A stretch of 14,115 nt of DNA from Lachnospiraceae bacterium (GTDB lineage: Bacteria; Bacillota; Clostridia; Lachnospirales; Lachnospiraceae), in the NCBI GenBank assembly GCA_021153185.1, contig JAGKTY010000045.1, positions 1 to 14,115 of the forward strand. Reading direction: 5' to 3'. Numbering within the stretch: position 1 is the first letter of the stretch; the number at the start of each line of letters is the position of its first letter. This document shows, one piece after another, positions 1 through 6,643 of this stretch. The notes beneath the pieces are model-generated. The model was not told where the DNA came from and did not search any database. It worked only from the letters and a program-made list of their open reading frames with translations. The translations under genes were made by a program, and so were the position numbers.

Positions 1-10
1 ACTGAAATTT
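1..10 (-). repeat. Window-edge fragment of the intergenic palindrome
   Basis: The first ten bases (ACTGAAATTT) lie just past the yeiH-like stop codon. They are identical to one end of the palindrome copy at 1078-1102 plus flank. They look like a further copy cut by the window edge; ten bases alone are weak evidence. Confidence 0.35.
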
Positions 11-16
11 TCGTTC

Positions 17-1045
17 TCACCAGATTCCCATAAAGCTCTGCAAAATCAAACTCACTACGGTTATTCCTACCCAGCAACTTGCACCCATAATAATTGGCTT
101 TCCGCCTGTTTTTATGAGTTTAACAATATCCGTGTTCAATCCTATCGCAGCCATTGCCATCACTATAAAAAACTTGCTAAGTTCTTTAAACGGTGCAAAT
201 ACACTTGATGGTACACCAAAACCAACTGCTACAGTCGTAATAAGTGATGCTCCTATAAAATACAAAATAAAAAAAGGAAAAATACTCTTTAAATTCACTT
301 TCTTTCCTTCTTTCCCTGACTGTTTCGTACGGATAAACGCCAATACTAATGTGATAGGAATAATCGCAAGAGTTCTTGTTAGTTTTACTGTAACTGCTTT
401 ATCCAAAGTCGCAGTTCCAAGTCCCCACATACTATCCCATGTCGAAGCTGCAGCCGTAACAGAAGATGTGTCATTTACCGCAGTTCCTGCAAATATACCG
501 AATGCCTCCCCCGAGGTCGTAGAGAACCCAAGTATTGTTCCTAATGGTGGAAATAAAATCGCAGCCAACACATTAAAGAAGAAAATAACCGAAATCGCCT
601 GTGCTACTTCTTCATCATCTGCATCAATTACAGAAGCAGTAGCTGCAACAGCAGAACCACCACAAATAGATGAACCACAGCCGATTAGTGTCGAAATATT
701 TCCTGGAATATGTAATACCTTATGCAACACAAACGCTATCAAAAGCGAGGTTGCTATTGTACACACAATAATTGGTAATGACTGCATGCCAGTCTGATAT
801 ACCACACCCAAGTTTAATCCAAATCCAAGCAATATAACTGCCCATTGTAATATTTTCTTGGAAGTAAATTTGATACCTCCTTCAAATACACCTTTCTCTT
901 TCCAGAATAAAGTAATTATCATACCTGCGATAATCGCAATTACCGCACCACCAATAATTTCAAACTGCTTTCCCAATAACCATGATGGAATTGCAATCAT
1001 GAAGCACAATAAAATGCCTTGCCAATTTTTAATAACATCTTTCAT
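17..1045 (-). CDS. yeiH: YeiH/UPF0324-family putative sulfate exporter
   Basis: A 342-residue polytopic membrane protein of the YeiH (UPF0324) family, annotated in databases as putative sulfate exporters; the substrate is not proven here. It is hydrophobic throughout, with about ten predicted membrane segments. The family's conserved glycine/serine-rich signature GCGSSICGGSAVAA is present in the first half, followed by an acidic loop (DADDEE) and an AGTAVNDTSSV segment. The ATG at 1043-1045 is chosen because a GGTGGTGAG ribosome-binding stretch lies just upstream. The frame stays open 39 codons further, but that extension has no SD and reads through the intergenic palindrome at 1078-1102. It lies 58 nt after the upstream hydrolase gene on the same strand, so co-transcription is likely. 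Length is normal for the family. Family call is firm; function is inferred. Confidence 0.9.
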   Translation of the reverse strand: MKDVIKNWQGILLCFMIAIPSWLLGKQFEIIGGAVIAIIAGMIITLFWKEKGVFEGGIKFTSKKILQWAVILLGFGLNLGVVYQTGMQSLPIIVCTIATSLLIAFVLHKVLHIPGNISTLIGCGSSICGGSAVAATASVIDADDEEVAQAISVIFFFNVLAAILFPPLGTILGFSTTSGEAFGIFAGTAVNDTSSVTAAASTWDSMWGLGTATLDKAVTVKLTRTLAIIPITLVLAFIRTKQSGKEGKKVNLKSIFPFFILYFIGASLITTVAVGFGVPSSVFAPFKELSKFFIVMAMAAIGLNTDIVKLIKTGGKPIIMGASCWVGITVVSLILQSFMGIW

Positions 1046-1077
1046 CTTCTCACCACCAAATTCAAATCTTCTGTTGC

Positions 1078-1102
1078 TTTCAATCTCTCCGCAAGACTGA
1101 AA
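1078..1102 (-). repeat. Intergenic imperfect palindrome, copy 1
   Basis: On the minus strand this forms a 10-pair stem (TTTCAGTCTT with GAGATTGAAA, two G-U pairs) closed by the loop GCGGA. It starts next to the stop codon of the hydrolase gene, in the 58-nt gap before the yeiH-like gene. No T-tract follows, so it is not an obvious terminator. A closely related palindrome sits at 2857-2883. Confidence 0.7.
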
Positions 1103-1103
1103 T

Positions 1104-2159
1104 TTATCTTTCTCTTTCTGTTTTCGCAATTTGATGAACAATTTCAGAAAAACCTTCGGCATCAGATTCTAATAAACCATGTGTCATATTTTCCATCATA
1201 AACAACTGTTTATATGGCGCATTTACTTCTTCAAAATATTCCTGTGCCAATTTGTAATTCGTTTGATAATCCTTATCCCCGTTTATATTATAAAATGGCA
1301 CTTCATAATCCGTTCTGCCCAACAAAGAAAAAGAAGCAAATTCTTCGGATGCAAAAAAATCCAAATACACATCCATATTGCTTTTCAAGTAATTGAACCA
1401 ATCAATCATTGAATAGTTTGGATTAAATATCAGAGTTGTAACCAGATTGTAATCGGAACCGTTTACCATCATATCATAGCCATATTTTTGCATAATTGTA
1501 TTTCTGGCAATGATATGTTCCATCGTCATAAGATTAGGCGTTAATTGGTTCACTAATTTCAAACTCTCTTCATCGCCATCTGCCCAGAGCGTTGCTTCCT
1601 GTTTTAAGGCCTCTTCATTTTTGACCATATCAACAACCTGCCCTGTTCCGATAAAACATTCATAATATTCTGGATACTCCAATACTAAATTCGCTCCGTA
1701 AAAAGACCCCCATGAGTGTCCCAGAAGTGTGATTTTTTCTTTTGAAAGGTAATCAAGCAAAAACTCAGTTAGTTCTTTTCCGTCTGTCATAAATAATTCC
1801 CGTGTCAACACGATGTCATTTTGTTCTGCATCATAGCTTTTTCCGCAATTACGCTGATCCCAGGTTACCACAGTATATACATCCGCCCATTTTCTCGTAA
1901 TTACATAGTCTATATGACTTGTTGCAGAGCCCGGTCCACCATGCAAATATAACAAAACAGGGTTATCTACATCCTCTCCGTAAATATTAATCCACTGTTT
2001 CGTGCCATTAATATCAACATACATGGATTCATTGATACCGCCTTCAGGAGTCTGATTGTAAATTCCTCTTCCGATTGCCCTGACTAAAAAGAATGCAATT
2101 AATAAAACAAATACTGCAATGGCTATTCTTTTCGTAATTTTAATAATCTTCTTTTTCAT
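1104..2159 (-). CDS. Membrane-anchored alpha/beta hydrolase, prolyl aminopeptidase-like
   Basis: A 351-residue alpha/beta-hydrolase. Residues about 11-27 form one hydrophobic N-terminal helix after a lysine-rich start, so the enzyme is probably anchored in the membrane with the catalytic domain outside. The prolyl iminopeptidase (peptidase S33) hallmarks are present: HGGPG oxyanion motif (73-77), DQRNCGKS (101-108, matching the family DQRGxGxS), and nucleophile elbow GHSWGS with Ser149. Asp295 or Asp297 in NGDKD and His327 in MTHG are likely to complete the triad. The ATG at 2157-2159 follows a GTGGAG site; the 24-codon in-frame extension upstream contains a perfect hairpin (2206-2228) and lacks an SD. 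It probably cleaves N-terminal proline from peptides, but related hydrolases have other substrates. It shares a strand with its AT-rich neighbours. Confidence 0.85.
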   Translation of the reverse strand: MKKKIIKITKRIAIAVFVLLIAFFLVRAIGRGIYNQTPEGGINESMYVDINGTKQWINIYGEDVDNPVLLYLHGGPGSATSHIDYVITRKWADVYTVVTWDQRNCGKSYDAEQNDIVLTRELFMTDGKELTEFLLDYLSKEKITLLGHSWGSFYGANLVLEYPEYYECFIGTGQVVDMVKNEEALKQEATLWADGDEESLKLVNQLTPNLMTMEHIIARNTIMQKYGYDMMVNGSDYNLVTTLIFNPNYSMIDWFNYLKSNMDVYLDFFASEEFASFSLLGRTDYEVPFYNINGDKDYQTNYKLAQEYFEEVNAPYKQLFMMENMTHGLLESDAEGFSEIVHQIAKTERER

Positions 2160-2205
2160 TAGTCGTTCTCCACAAAATTCAAGTTTACCAATTTTTTCTT
2201 TCCAC

Positions 2206-2228
2206 CTTCTTGAACTTCGTTCAAGAAG
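2206..2228. repeat. Perfect 10-bp inverted repeat in hydrolase leader
   Basis: CTTCTTGAAC and GTTCAAGAAG are perfectly complementary around a 3-nt loop, 46 nt before the hydrolase start and 50 nt after the stop of the upstream unknown gene. No T-tract follows on either strand. It could be a repressor operator or an mRNA stem; the sequence cannot separate these. Confidence 0.6.
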
Positions 2229-2277
2229 CATCCCTCGCTCAAAGAGCTCGGTAAATTCAAATTCTCTCTTTACTTAG

Positions 2278-2793
2278 TTATCTTTTTTCTAATAACTTTT
2301 CCGCCATATACCTCGATAGCATAATTAATACCAACATACGCCTGCGCATTGACAATACAACAAGATTATCATTGAATTCTTTATTATTTTCCTTTAATAA
2401 AAATACAATAACGTCACCCATAATAACCCAATTAAAAACATCCCTCTTTGCATCAAATTCTTTACCATCGAATGTAAATTTATCAAAGGTTATTTTTGAT
2501 ATTTCATCACTCAGCTTACTTTGATATTCTCTAAGCAATGTAGAAAAAACTCCTAACAAATTTAACCAATCAACATATTCAATACCTAATACATGCAAAT
2601 CTCCATATGCTCTAATATGACATACACTAAGCATTGAACGTATAAGTTCTTCTTTATCATATACGTTCTTATAATCATATTGACATAAGAAATAATCTAC
2701 ATCTCTCCACTCTCTGTGATTACTTCCCTTTAATAGTTCTTTTATTTTTATTCCTGTATTTGTAATATCTGTATTTAAATTACACGTCCTCAT
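2278..2793 (-). CDS. Hypothetical protein, family not recognised
   Basis: A 171-residue protein that I do not recognise. It is mixed in character and rich in lysine, aspartate and leucine. The C-terminal third is more hydrophobic (FNWVIMGDVIVFLL, then LVVLSMRRRMLVLIML), yet lacks a clean membrane helix. There is no signal peptide, zinc motif or nucleotide-binding motif. The ATG at 2791-2793 follows GGGGAG at good spacing, which supports it as a real translated gene. It sits between the HExxH protein gene and the anchored hydrolase on the same strand, in AT-rich cargo. The intergenic space upstream carries palindrome copy 2. It is likely soluble, possibly with a partner among its neighbours; no function can be given. 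Confidence 0.7.
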   Translation of the reverse strand: MRTCNLNTDITNTGIKIKELLKGSNHREWRDVDYFLCQYDYKNVYDKEELIRSMLSVCHIRAYGDLHVLGIEYVDWLNLLGVFSTLLREYQSKLSDEISKITFDKFTFDGKEFDAKRDVFNWVIMGDVIVFLLKENNKEFNDNLVVLSMRRRMLVLIMLSRYMAEKLLEKR

Positions 2794-2856
2794 ACCTACT
2801 CCCCATTACATCAATCAAGGAATATTATCCCTTAATCAACTTCAAATTCATGTGCA

Positions 2857-2883
2857 CTTTCAAGCTCTCAACAAGACTGAAAG
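2857..2883 (-). repeat. Intergenic imperfect palindrome, copy 2
   Basis: A 27-nt relative of the 1078-1102 element, identical at about 22 of 27 positions. On the minus strand CTTTCAGTCTT pairs with GAGCTTGAAAG with one mismatch, around the loop GTTGA. It lies between the stop of the HExxH gene (2904) and the start of the unknown gene (2793). The arms are better conserved than the loop. Confidence 0.65.
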
Positions 2884-2903
2884 TTTCCAGTCTATCCCCC
2901 AAC

Positions 2904-3365
2904 TCACTCTAGCACAAGATTTCCGACAGATTTTTCTTTTGTCACATACTCTCCAAGGCTATTTGCCCATTTTTCAGTAATAAATGCCCCATATGGAATC
3001 TGTTTCTCTTTTCTCTTCTTAGCCATTAGAAATCCCCACAGTGTTGATGGAATCCCTATTAAAAGCAAATATAGGGGACCAAGTATAAGTGATTGAATTG
3101 TATGACCATATTCATGCACCAAAAGCCTGTTTGAAAGTTCTGCCACACTTATCTGTCCTTCATATTTCTTTACAAAAAATGGTTCAGCCGAAACAAATAC
3201 AAACATTCCAAGAGATATACTCGTTTTACTATTCCATTCTGTAACAACAGCTCCATGATAACTATAGTGTTTATTTTTATAATGCTTTATATATAATGCA
3301 AGACCCAAAATAGTCTGCAATATTCCCCATGTACATTGCCATATTCTGTATATGTATGTTTTCAT
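2904..3365 (-). CDS. Small membrane protein with HExxH zinc-peptidase motif
   Basis: A 153-residue protein counted from the ATG at 3363-3365, which has AGGAGG five bases upstream; an in-frame ATG six codons earlier has no SD. Residues about 8-26 and 93-113 are predicted membrane segments. Between them lies HEYGH (84-88), the HExxH zinc-binding signature of metallopeptidases, followed by GPLYLLLIGIPS. The histidines and glutamate are intact, so it could be a small membrane metalloprotease. It is much shorter than characterised families and no third zinc ligand is obvious, so catalytic activity is inference. The upstream hydrolase stop codon is 11 nt before this ATG and nearly touches its SD, so the two are probably translationally coupled. 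I do not recognise a named family. Confidence 0.75.
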   Translation of the reverse strand: MKTYIYRIWQCTWGILQTILGLALYIKHYKNKHYSYHGAVVTEWNSKTSISLGMFVFVSAEPFFVKKYEGQISVAELSNRLLVHEYGHTIQSLILGPLYLLLIGIPSTLWGFLMAKKRKEKQIPYGAFITEKWANSLGEYVTKEKSVGNLVLE

Positions 3366-3376
3366 AAATCCTCCTA

Positions 3377-4213
3377 TCAACAATCCAAATTATTTACAAA
3401 TTCTTTTATTTCACTGCTTATTTCTTCACTTTTAAAATAGTGAATATAGTGACCACAATCAAAGCAAATCAACTTGGCATTCATTATAGATGCAAATCTC
3501 TGTTGTTCCTCTATCCAATTTTTTGACGTCTGTTTTCCATTTGATGAAAAAAGTAATGTGGGACATTCTATATTTCCATCCCGACCTACAATATCTGCAT
3601 TTTTTAATACTGCATTTGCCTCATTGATGTAACAAACATTGAATGCATTTCGATTTCTCAAAAGTTTGTGCTGTTCAATCTCTTCAGATGTAAAACATTC
3701 ACCATTTAAGGGACCAACATTCATAATTTTATGAATCATAAGTCTTCTTAATATTTTCATGGTTTTAATTCTTTTTGCAACTTCCTTATATGTCCAATTT
3801 TTATATGTTGACGGCGTTGCCATATCAAGACCAATGATAGCACATACATCAGATGGATATTTTTGCTTCCATCTGATCGCTTCCAATCCAGACATCGAGT
3901 GTGGTGCCAATATGTACGGTCCGGTTTCTCCAATAGCCTCCAATGCTTCTTTTTGTATAGAAACAAGAGTATCTATATCGCAAGGTGTCTCAAATATATC
4001 CGAATATCCATATCCGAATTTTTCTATTACAATAACTCTAAATTCATCCGCCAATTTTTCATATAAGATTTTAAAATCATATACTGGTGCGACTGTACCC
4101 GAACCCGACATAAAAACAATCTTTGGCTTGTCAACATTACCTTTTATGTATATATGAATATTGTGTTGATTTATCTTTACAAATTCGCCGTTATTAACTA
4201 ACTTTTTTTCCAT
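3377..4213 (-). CDS. Alpha/beta hydrolase, cytoplasmic
   Basis: A 278-residue alpha/beta-fold hydrolase without signal peptide or membrane anchor. An oxyanion-type loop SGSGT lies at 36-40, and the nucleophile elbow reads PHSMSG (104-109) with Ser106; the usual first glycine of GxSxG is replaced. His255 in CGHYIH is the likely catalytic histidine. The acid is uncertain, perhaps an aspartate near 207-212. It is unrelated in detail to the prolyl-aminopeptidase-like enzyme at 1104-2159, which has HGGPG. The ATG follows AAGGAG. This is the first gene of the cargo run and is followed at 11 nt by the HExxH gene, with stop codon and next SD adjacent, suggesting a two-gene unit. Substrate unknown; lipid, ester or peptide bonds are possible. 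Confidence 0.85.
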   Translation of the reverse strand: MEKKLVNNGEFVKINQHNIHIYIKGNVDKPKIVFMSGSGTVAPVYDFKILYEKLADEFRVIVIEKFGYGYSDIFETPCDIDTLVSIQKEALEAIGETGPYILAPHSMSGLEAIRWKQKYPSDVCAIIGLDMATPSTYKNWTYKEVAKRIKTMKILRRLMIHKIMNVGPLNGECFTSEEIEQHKLLRNRNAFNVCYINEANAVLKNADIVGRDGNIECPTLLFSSNGKQTSKNWIEEQQRFASIMNAKLICFDCGHYIHYFKSEEISSEIKEFVNNLDC

Positions 4214-4303
4214 TCTGACTCCTTAAAATAAATTTCATCTGATGTATTTATGGAATGATAATTCTTAAAAACATTAACAAAATTCAAATTTCCATCATTT
4301 CCC

Positions 4304-4332
4304 ATTATATCATCATTCTTCTTAAATCTACA
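4304..4332 (-). promoter_or_regulatory. Candidate promoter for cargo genes
   Basis: On the minus strand a perfect TATAAT (4304-4309) lies 17 nt after a poor -35 match (TGTAGA). It is placed immediately after the rep stop codon, about 90 nt before the hydrolase gene. No terminator was seen between rep and this gene, so read-through is also possible. Confidence 0.4.
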
Positions 4333-5314
4333 TATTTTTTTGTCTCATCACCAACTCTGGCATATCATGATTTACCTCTGCCTGATAATACCCGCTAATC
4401 GTCGTCGGAGCATTAAACAGTGCTGCTAACAGATATTTCTTGATATTGCGAACCTTTGAGGTATTCCCCTTAAGGCAATCCACCACATACTCAATATGCC
4501 CGGAATGAAGCTTAAGGAATTTCAACTTCACCAGTTGTACTGGATATTCGTTTCTGGCGATCAAGACAGTGCCACTCTTACACAACACAGTCTCAAGAAT
4601 AAGGTCATAGATGCCCTCAAGGAGTTCTCTGTCGTAAGGATACCTGTCACATAGAATCTCCCAATCCAAATTATCTCTAATGATTTCTGCATAAGTCGTA
4701 TACTCATCCAATCCGGCATCACTATCTGCAGATGAGATTAGATAAGTATTACTATACTCAGTATTATTAATCTTAGTATTATTAGTGTCCTTTTTGCAAA
4801 CCTCTTGAGGTTGATCTTTAGGACTTCTTGAAGTTGGATTTTCAAACCTCTTGAAGTTTGTTTTTCCAACCTCTGAAACGTTATCCACAGAGTTTTCTCC
4901 TGTTTCAGAAGTTTGTTTTTCCAACTTCTGAACAATTTCTGCACCCTCCATCATAAAATTCTTTACATAAATAATAGTAGGTTTTCCCTGACCCTGACGT
5001 TTCTTTTCAATCAACCCAAGACCAGACTCCGCATCCAGTTCCTTAATAGTATCTATCGCTTTATTCTTTTTACAATTCAACATTTCCATCGTATCCTCAA
5101 CGGAAAAGTAGATATACGCCCTGCCTCCCTCGTCAATCCACTTGTTTTTGATAGATAAAGACATTCTATCAAGCATCAATCCGTACAATACTTTTGCATC
5201 TGTAGAAAGAACCTTGAAGAAATCATTTGTAAAGAGTAACTTAGGTATTCTATAAAAACTGAGCATATCTGCTTCTTGTCCATAAAAGTAATCAAATGTA
5301 ATTTTATCGCTCAA
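4328..5314 (-). CDS. repA: Replication initiator, RepA_N domain with DUF6017-like tail
   Basis: A 328-residue initiator. Residues about 8-118 match the RepA_N DNA-binding domain (IPKLLFT, DAKVLYGLMLDRM, then a winged-helix region ending IIYVKNFM). A low-complexity polar linker runs from about 120 to 195. The rest (from YAEIIRDNLDWEIL to the C-terminus) resembles DUF6017 tails of Clostridia element initiators. Initiation is at TTG (5312-5314), because GGGAGG lies 8 nt upstream and no ATG fits. It is the last gene of the partition/replication operon, 50 nt after a short paralogue, with a hairpin between. The linker DNA has iterons and a DnaA box (see 4738-4935), in line with RepA_N plasmids, whose origin lies inside rep. 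It should bind these repeats and recruit host replication proteins. Confidence 0.9.
   Translation of the reverse strand: MSDKITFDYFYGQEADMLSFYRIPKLLFTNDFFKVLSTDAKVLYGLMLDRMSLSIKNKWIDEGGRAYIYFSVEDTMEMLNCKKNKAIDTIKELDAESGLGLIEKKRQGQGKPTIIYVKNFMMEGAEIVQKLEKQTSETGENSVDNVSEVGKTNFKRFENPTSRSPKDQPQEVCKKDTNNTKINNTEYSNTYLISSADSDAGLDEYTTYAEIIRDNLDWEILCDRYPYDRELLEGIYDLILETVLCKSGTVLIARNEYPVQLVKLKFLKLHSGHIEYVVDCLKGNTSKVRNIKKYLLAALFNAPTTISGYYQAEVNHDMPELVMRQKNM
4738..4935. other. Candidate replication origin inside rep
   Basis: Three AT-rich copies of AGTATTAYTA start at 4745, 4760 and 4775, exactly 15 bp apart. Next come repeats with a 23-bp period starting at 4801, 4824 and 4847 (CTTGARGTT core), with a decayed fourth at 4870. 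A perfect DnaA box TTATCCACA lies at 4881-4889. Beyond it, CAGAAGTT (4906-4913) and AACTTCTG (4923-4930) form an inverted repeat. Several units contain the dyad AACYTC-TT-GARGTT. Because 23 is not a multiple of three, the repeat cannot reflect protein repeats. Origins within the rep coding region are known for RepA_N plasmids; this location is inferred. Confidence 0.7.
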
Positions 5315-5333
5315 ATCTGTATCCTCCCTTCAT

Positions 5334-5364
5334 GAGCAGAGTTGCAATATTTGCATGTCTGCTC
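5334..5364 (-). repeat. Stem-loop between the two rep genes
   Basis: The minus-strand transcript folds into GAGCAGA/TCTGCTC (7 pairs), a 2x2 internal loop, then TGCAA/TTGCA around loop ATA. It starts directly after the short rep stop codon and ends five bases before the SD of the large rep gene. There is no T-tract, so it may tune translation or mRNA decay. It also contains a possible 8-codon ORF. Confidence 0.55.
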
Positions 5365-5736
5365 CTATATTCTTTTCGTAAAGTTCTTCACATATATTCT
5401 GCTCGGATATCCGTTTCCACCTTTTCTTTTCAGAATCAATCCCATATCCTGCAATTCATTTAAACACTCGCCTGCTTTTCTCTTAGATATATTCATATCC
5501 TCTTGAATCTCTGACAATTGGTACTGGATATATACCCGTCCTTCGTCATCAATCCATTGATTCTTGGAAGCTATTTCCATTCTATCCAGCAATAATCCAT
5601 ACAATATTTTTGCTGAGATGGAAAGGGAGGAAAAGTCCTCCCCTGTCACCAACAGCTTTGGTATCTTAATGAAACTAAACTGTCCTGCTTCACTTCTATA
5701 AAAATAATCTGTGTTTATTCTTAATGCCATATCCAT
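5365..5736 (-). CDS. Short RepA_N-domain protein, paralogue of the initiator
   Basis: A 123-residue protein made only of the RepA_N domain. It aligns along its length with the first 120 residues of the downstream initiator: DYFYR, IPKLLVT, SAKILYGLLLDRM, KNQWIDDEGRVYIQY and IYVKNF all have counterparts. Linker and C-terminal domain are missing. The ATG at 5734-5736 has AGGAGG nine bases upstream, overlapping the end of parB by position; a frame extension into parB is rejected. The parB stop is 4 nt away, so the genes are coupled. It may be a second DNA-binding protein that competes for or assists at the origin, or the remnant of a duplicated initiator. The good SD and clean ORF argue that it is expressed. 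Role is inferred. Confidence 0.8.
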   Translation of the reverse strand: MDMALRINTDYFYRSEAGQFSFIKIPKLLVTGEDFSSLSISAKILYGLLLDRMEIASKNQWIDDEGRVYIQYQLSEIQEDMNISKRKAGECLNELQDMGLILKRKGGNGYPSRIYVKNFTKRI

Positions 5737-5740
5737 ACAC

Positions 5741-6643
5741 TTATGCCTCCTGCTCTGCTTTCCACTGCTCCAACAATCCAACGATTACCCTTTCAATCTC
5801 TGTCTGAGAATAATATGCCGGGAAATACTTATTCAATTTCCGTTCTGTAATGGTAATCTTCTTTCTCTTCTCAGTAGTGGACCTACTTTTAACAAAAATT
5901 CCAATAAGCTGTTCCTGCGTCATGTTCTTGTCCTCACGGTACTGGCGAAGCTCCATTATCTGCTCCTGCTTAATCATGCCGTTCTCTTTAATATACTCGT
6001 ATAACCACTGCTGAACATTACGACTAAAATAGGAAAGTTCCACTGCCATTGCAAGGGCTAGGCGTTTCTCATCTACCATATCAAGAAGCTTTGGAATTAG
6101 TTCTGTTAATCTTACGTATCTTCTTACTTGTGCATGACTACAACCACTTTCTTCCCCAACAATATCTGCAGCTTCCAACCTCCGCTCATTATGAGCGGAA
6201 GTTAAATCTGACCTTTTACCCTGACGCTTAATAGCATCCAACTTCATTTTAAAGGCAAATGCTTTCTCGCTCGGAAGAATTTCTTCTCTCTGAATATTCC
6301 CGTCTACCATAGCAATCGTTGCTTCATCATCCGTCATTTCCTTTATAATTGCCGGTATCTTTCTAAGGCCTGCTCTCTTAGCTGCACGAAGTCTTCTGTG
6401 CCCGGAAATCATTTCATAGGTTCCTTCATCATCCGGACGTACCAGAACCGGTGTAATAACTCCATTGGTTCTGATACTCTCCGTCAATTCATCCATTCGC
6501 TCATCATCAAGCACCTTAAAAGGATGATTCTCAAAGGGATAAATCGCTTCCACATCTATATCTATCGTGCCCTCTGTATCAGGCACACATAATAATTCAT
6601 CAATAGTGGTCATCGTAATTTTCTGTCCCGGTCTCTTAGCCAT
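5741..6643 (-). CDS. parB: ParB/Spo0J-family partition protein
   Basis: A 300-residue ParB-family protein that should bind a centromere site and work with ParA to segregate the element. The N-terminal nuclease-like/CTPase domain contains GHRR (81-84) and NIQREEILPSEKAFA (from 116), the family's box II and box III. A helix-turn-helix region follows around 150-205 (SGCSHAQVRRYVRL). The basic C-terminal portion probably dimerises. The ATG at 6641-6643 has AGGAGG nine bases upstream and overlaps the parA 3' end by 8 nt, so translation is coupled. The gene is followed at 4 nt by the short RepA_N gene. No consensus chromosomal parS was seen; the TTCGTATA repeats at 7944-8020 are a candidate centromere. 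Length is typical. Confidence 0.92.
   Translation of the reverse strand: MAKRPGQKITMTTIDELLCVPDTEGTIDIDVEAIYPFENHPFKVLDDERMDELTESIRTNGVITPVLVRPDDEGTYEMISGHRRLRAAKRAGLRKIPAIIKEMTDDEATIAMVDGNIQREEILPSEKAFAFKMKLDAIKRQGKRSDLTSAHNERRLEAADIVGEESGCSHAQVRRYVRLTELIPKLLDMVDEKRLALAMAVELSYFSRNVQQWLYEYIKENGMIKQEQIMELRQYREDKNMTQEQLIGIFVKSRSTTEKRKKITITERKLNKYFPAYYSQTEIERVIVGLLEQWKAEQEA

Noticed and set aside
114..797. 227-codon plus-strand open frame
   Set aside because: Exactly antisense to the conserved YeiH-family gene; no SD and no recognisable protein.
1046..1162. 39-codon N-terminal extension of the YeiH-like gene
   Set aside because: It reads through the intergenic palindrome and hydrolase end; the ATG at 1045 has its own SD and fits the family.
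2160..2231. 24-codon N-terminal extension of the hydrolase
   Set aside because: It includes a perfect hairpin and lacks an SD; the ATG at 2159 begins a normal membrane anchor.
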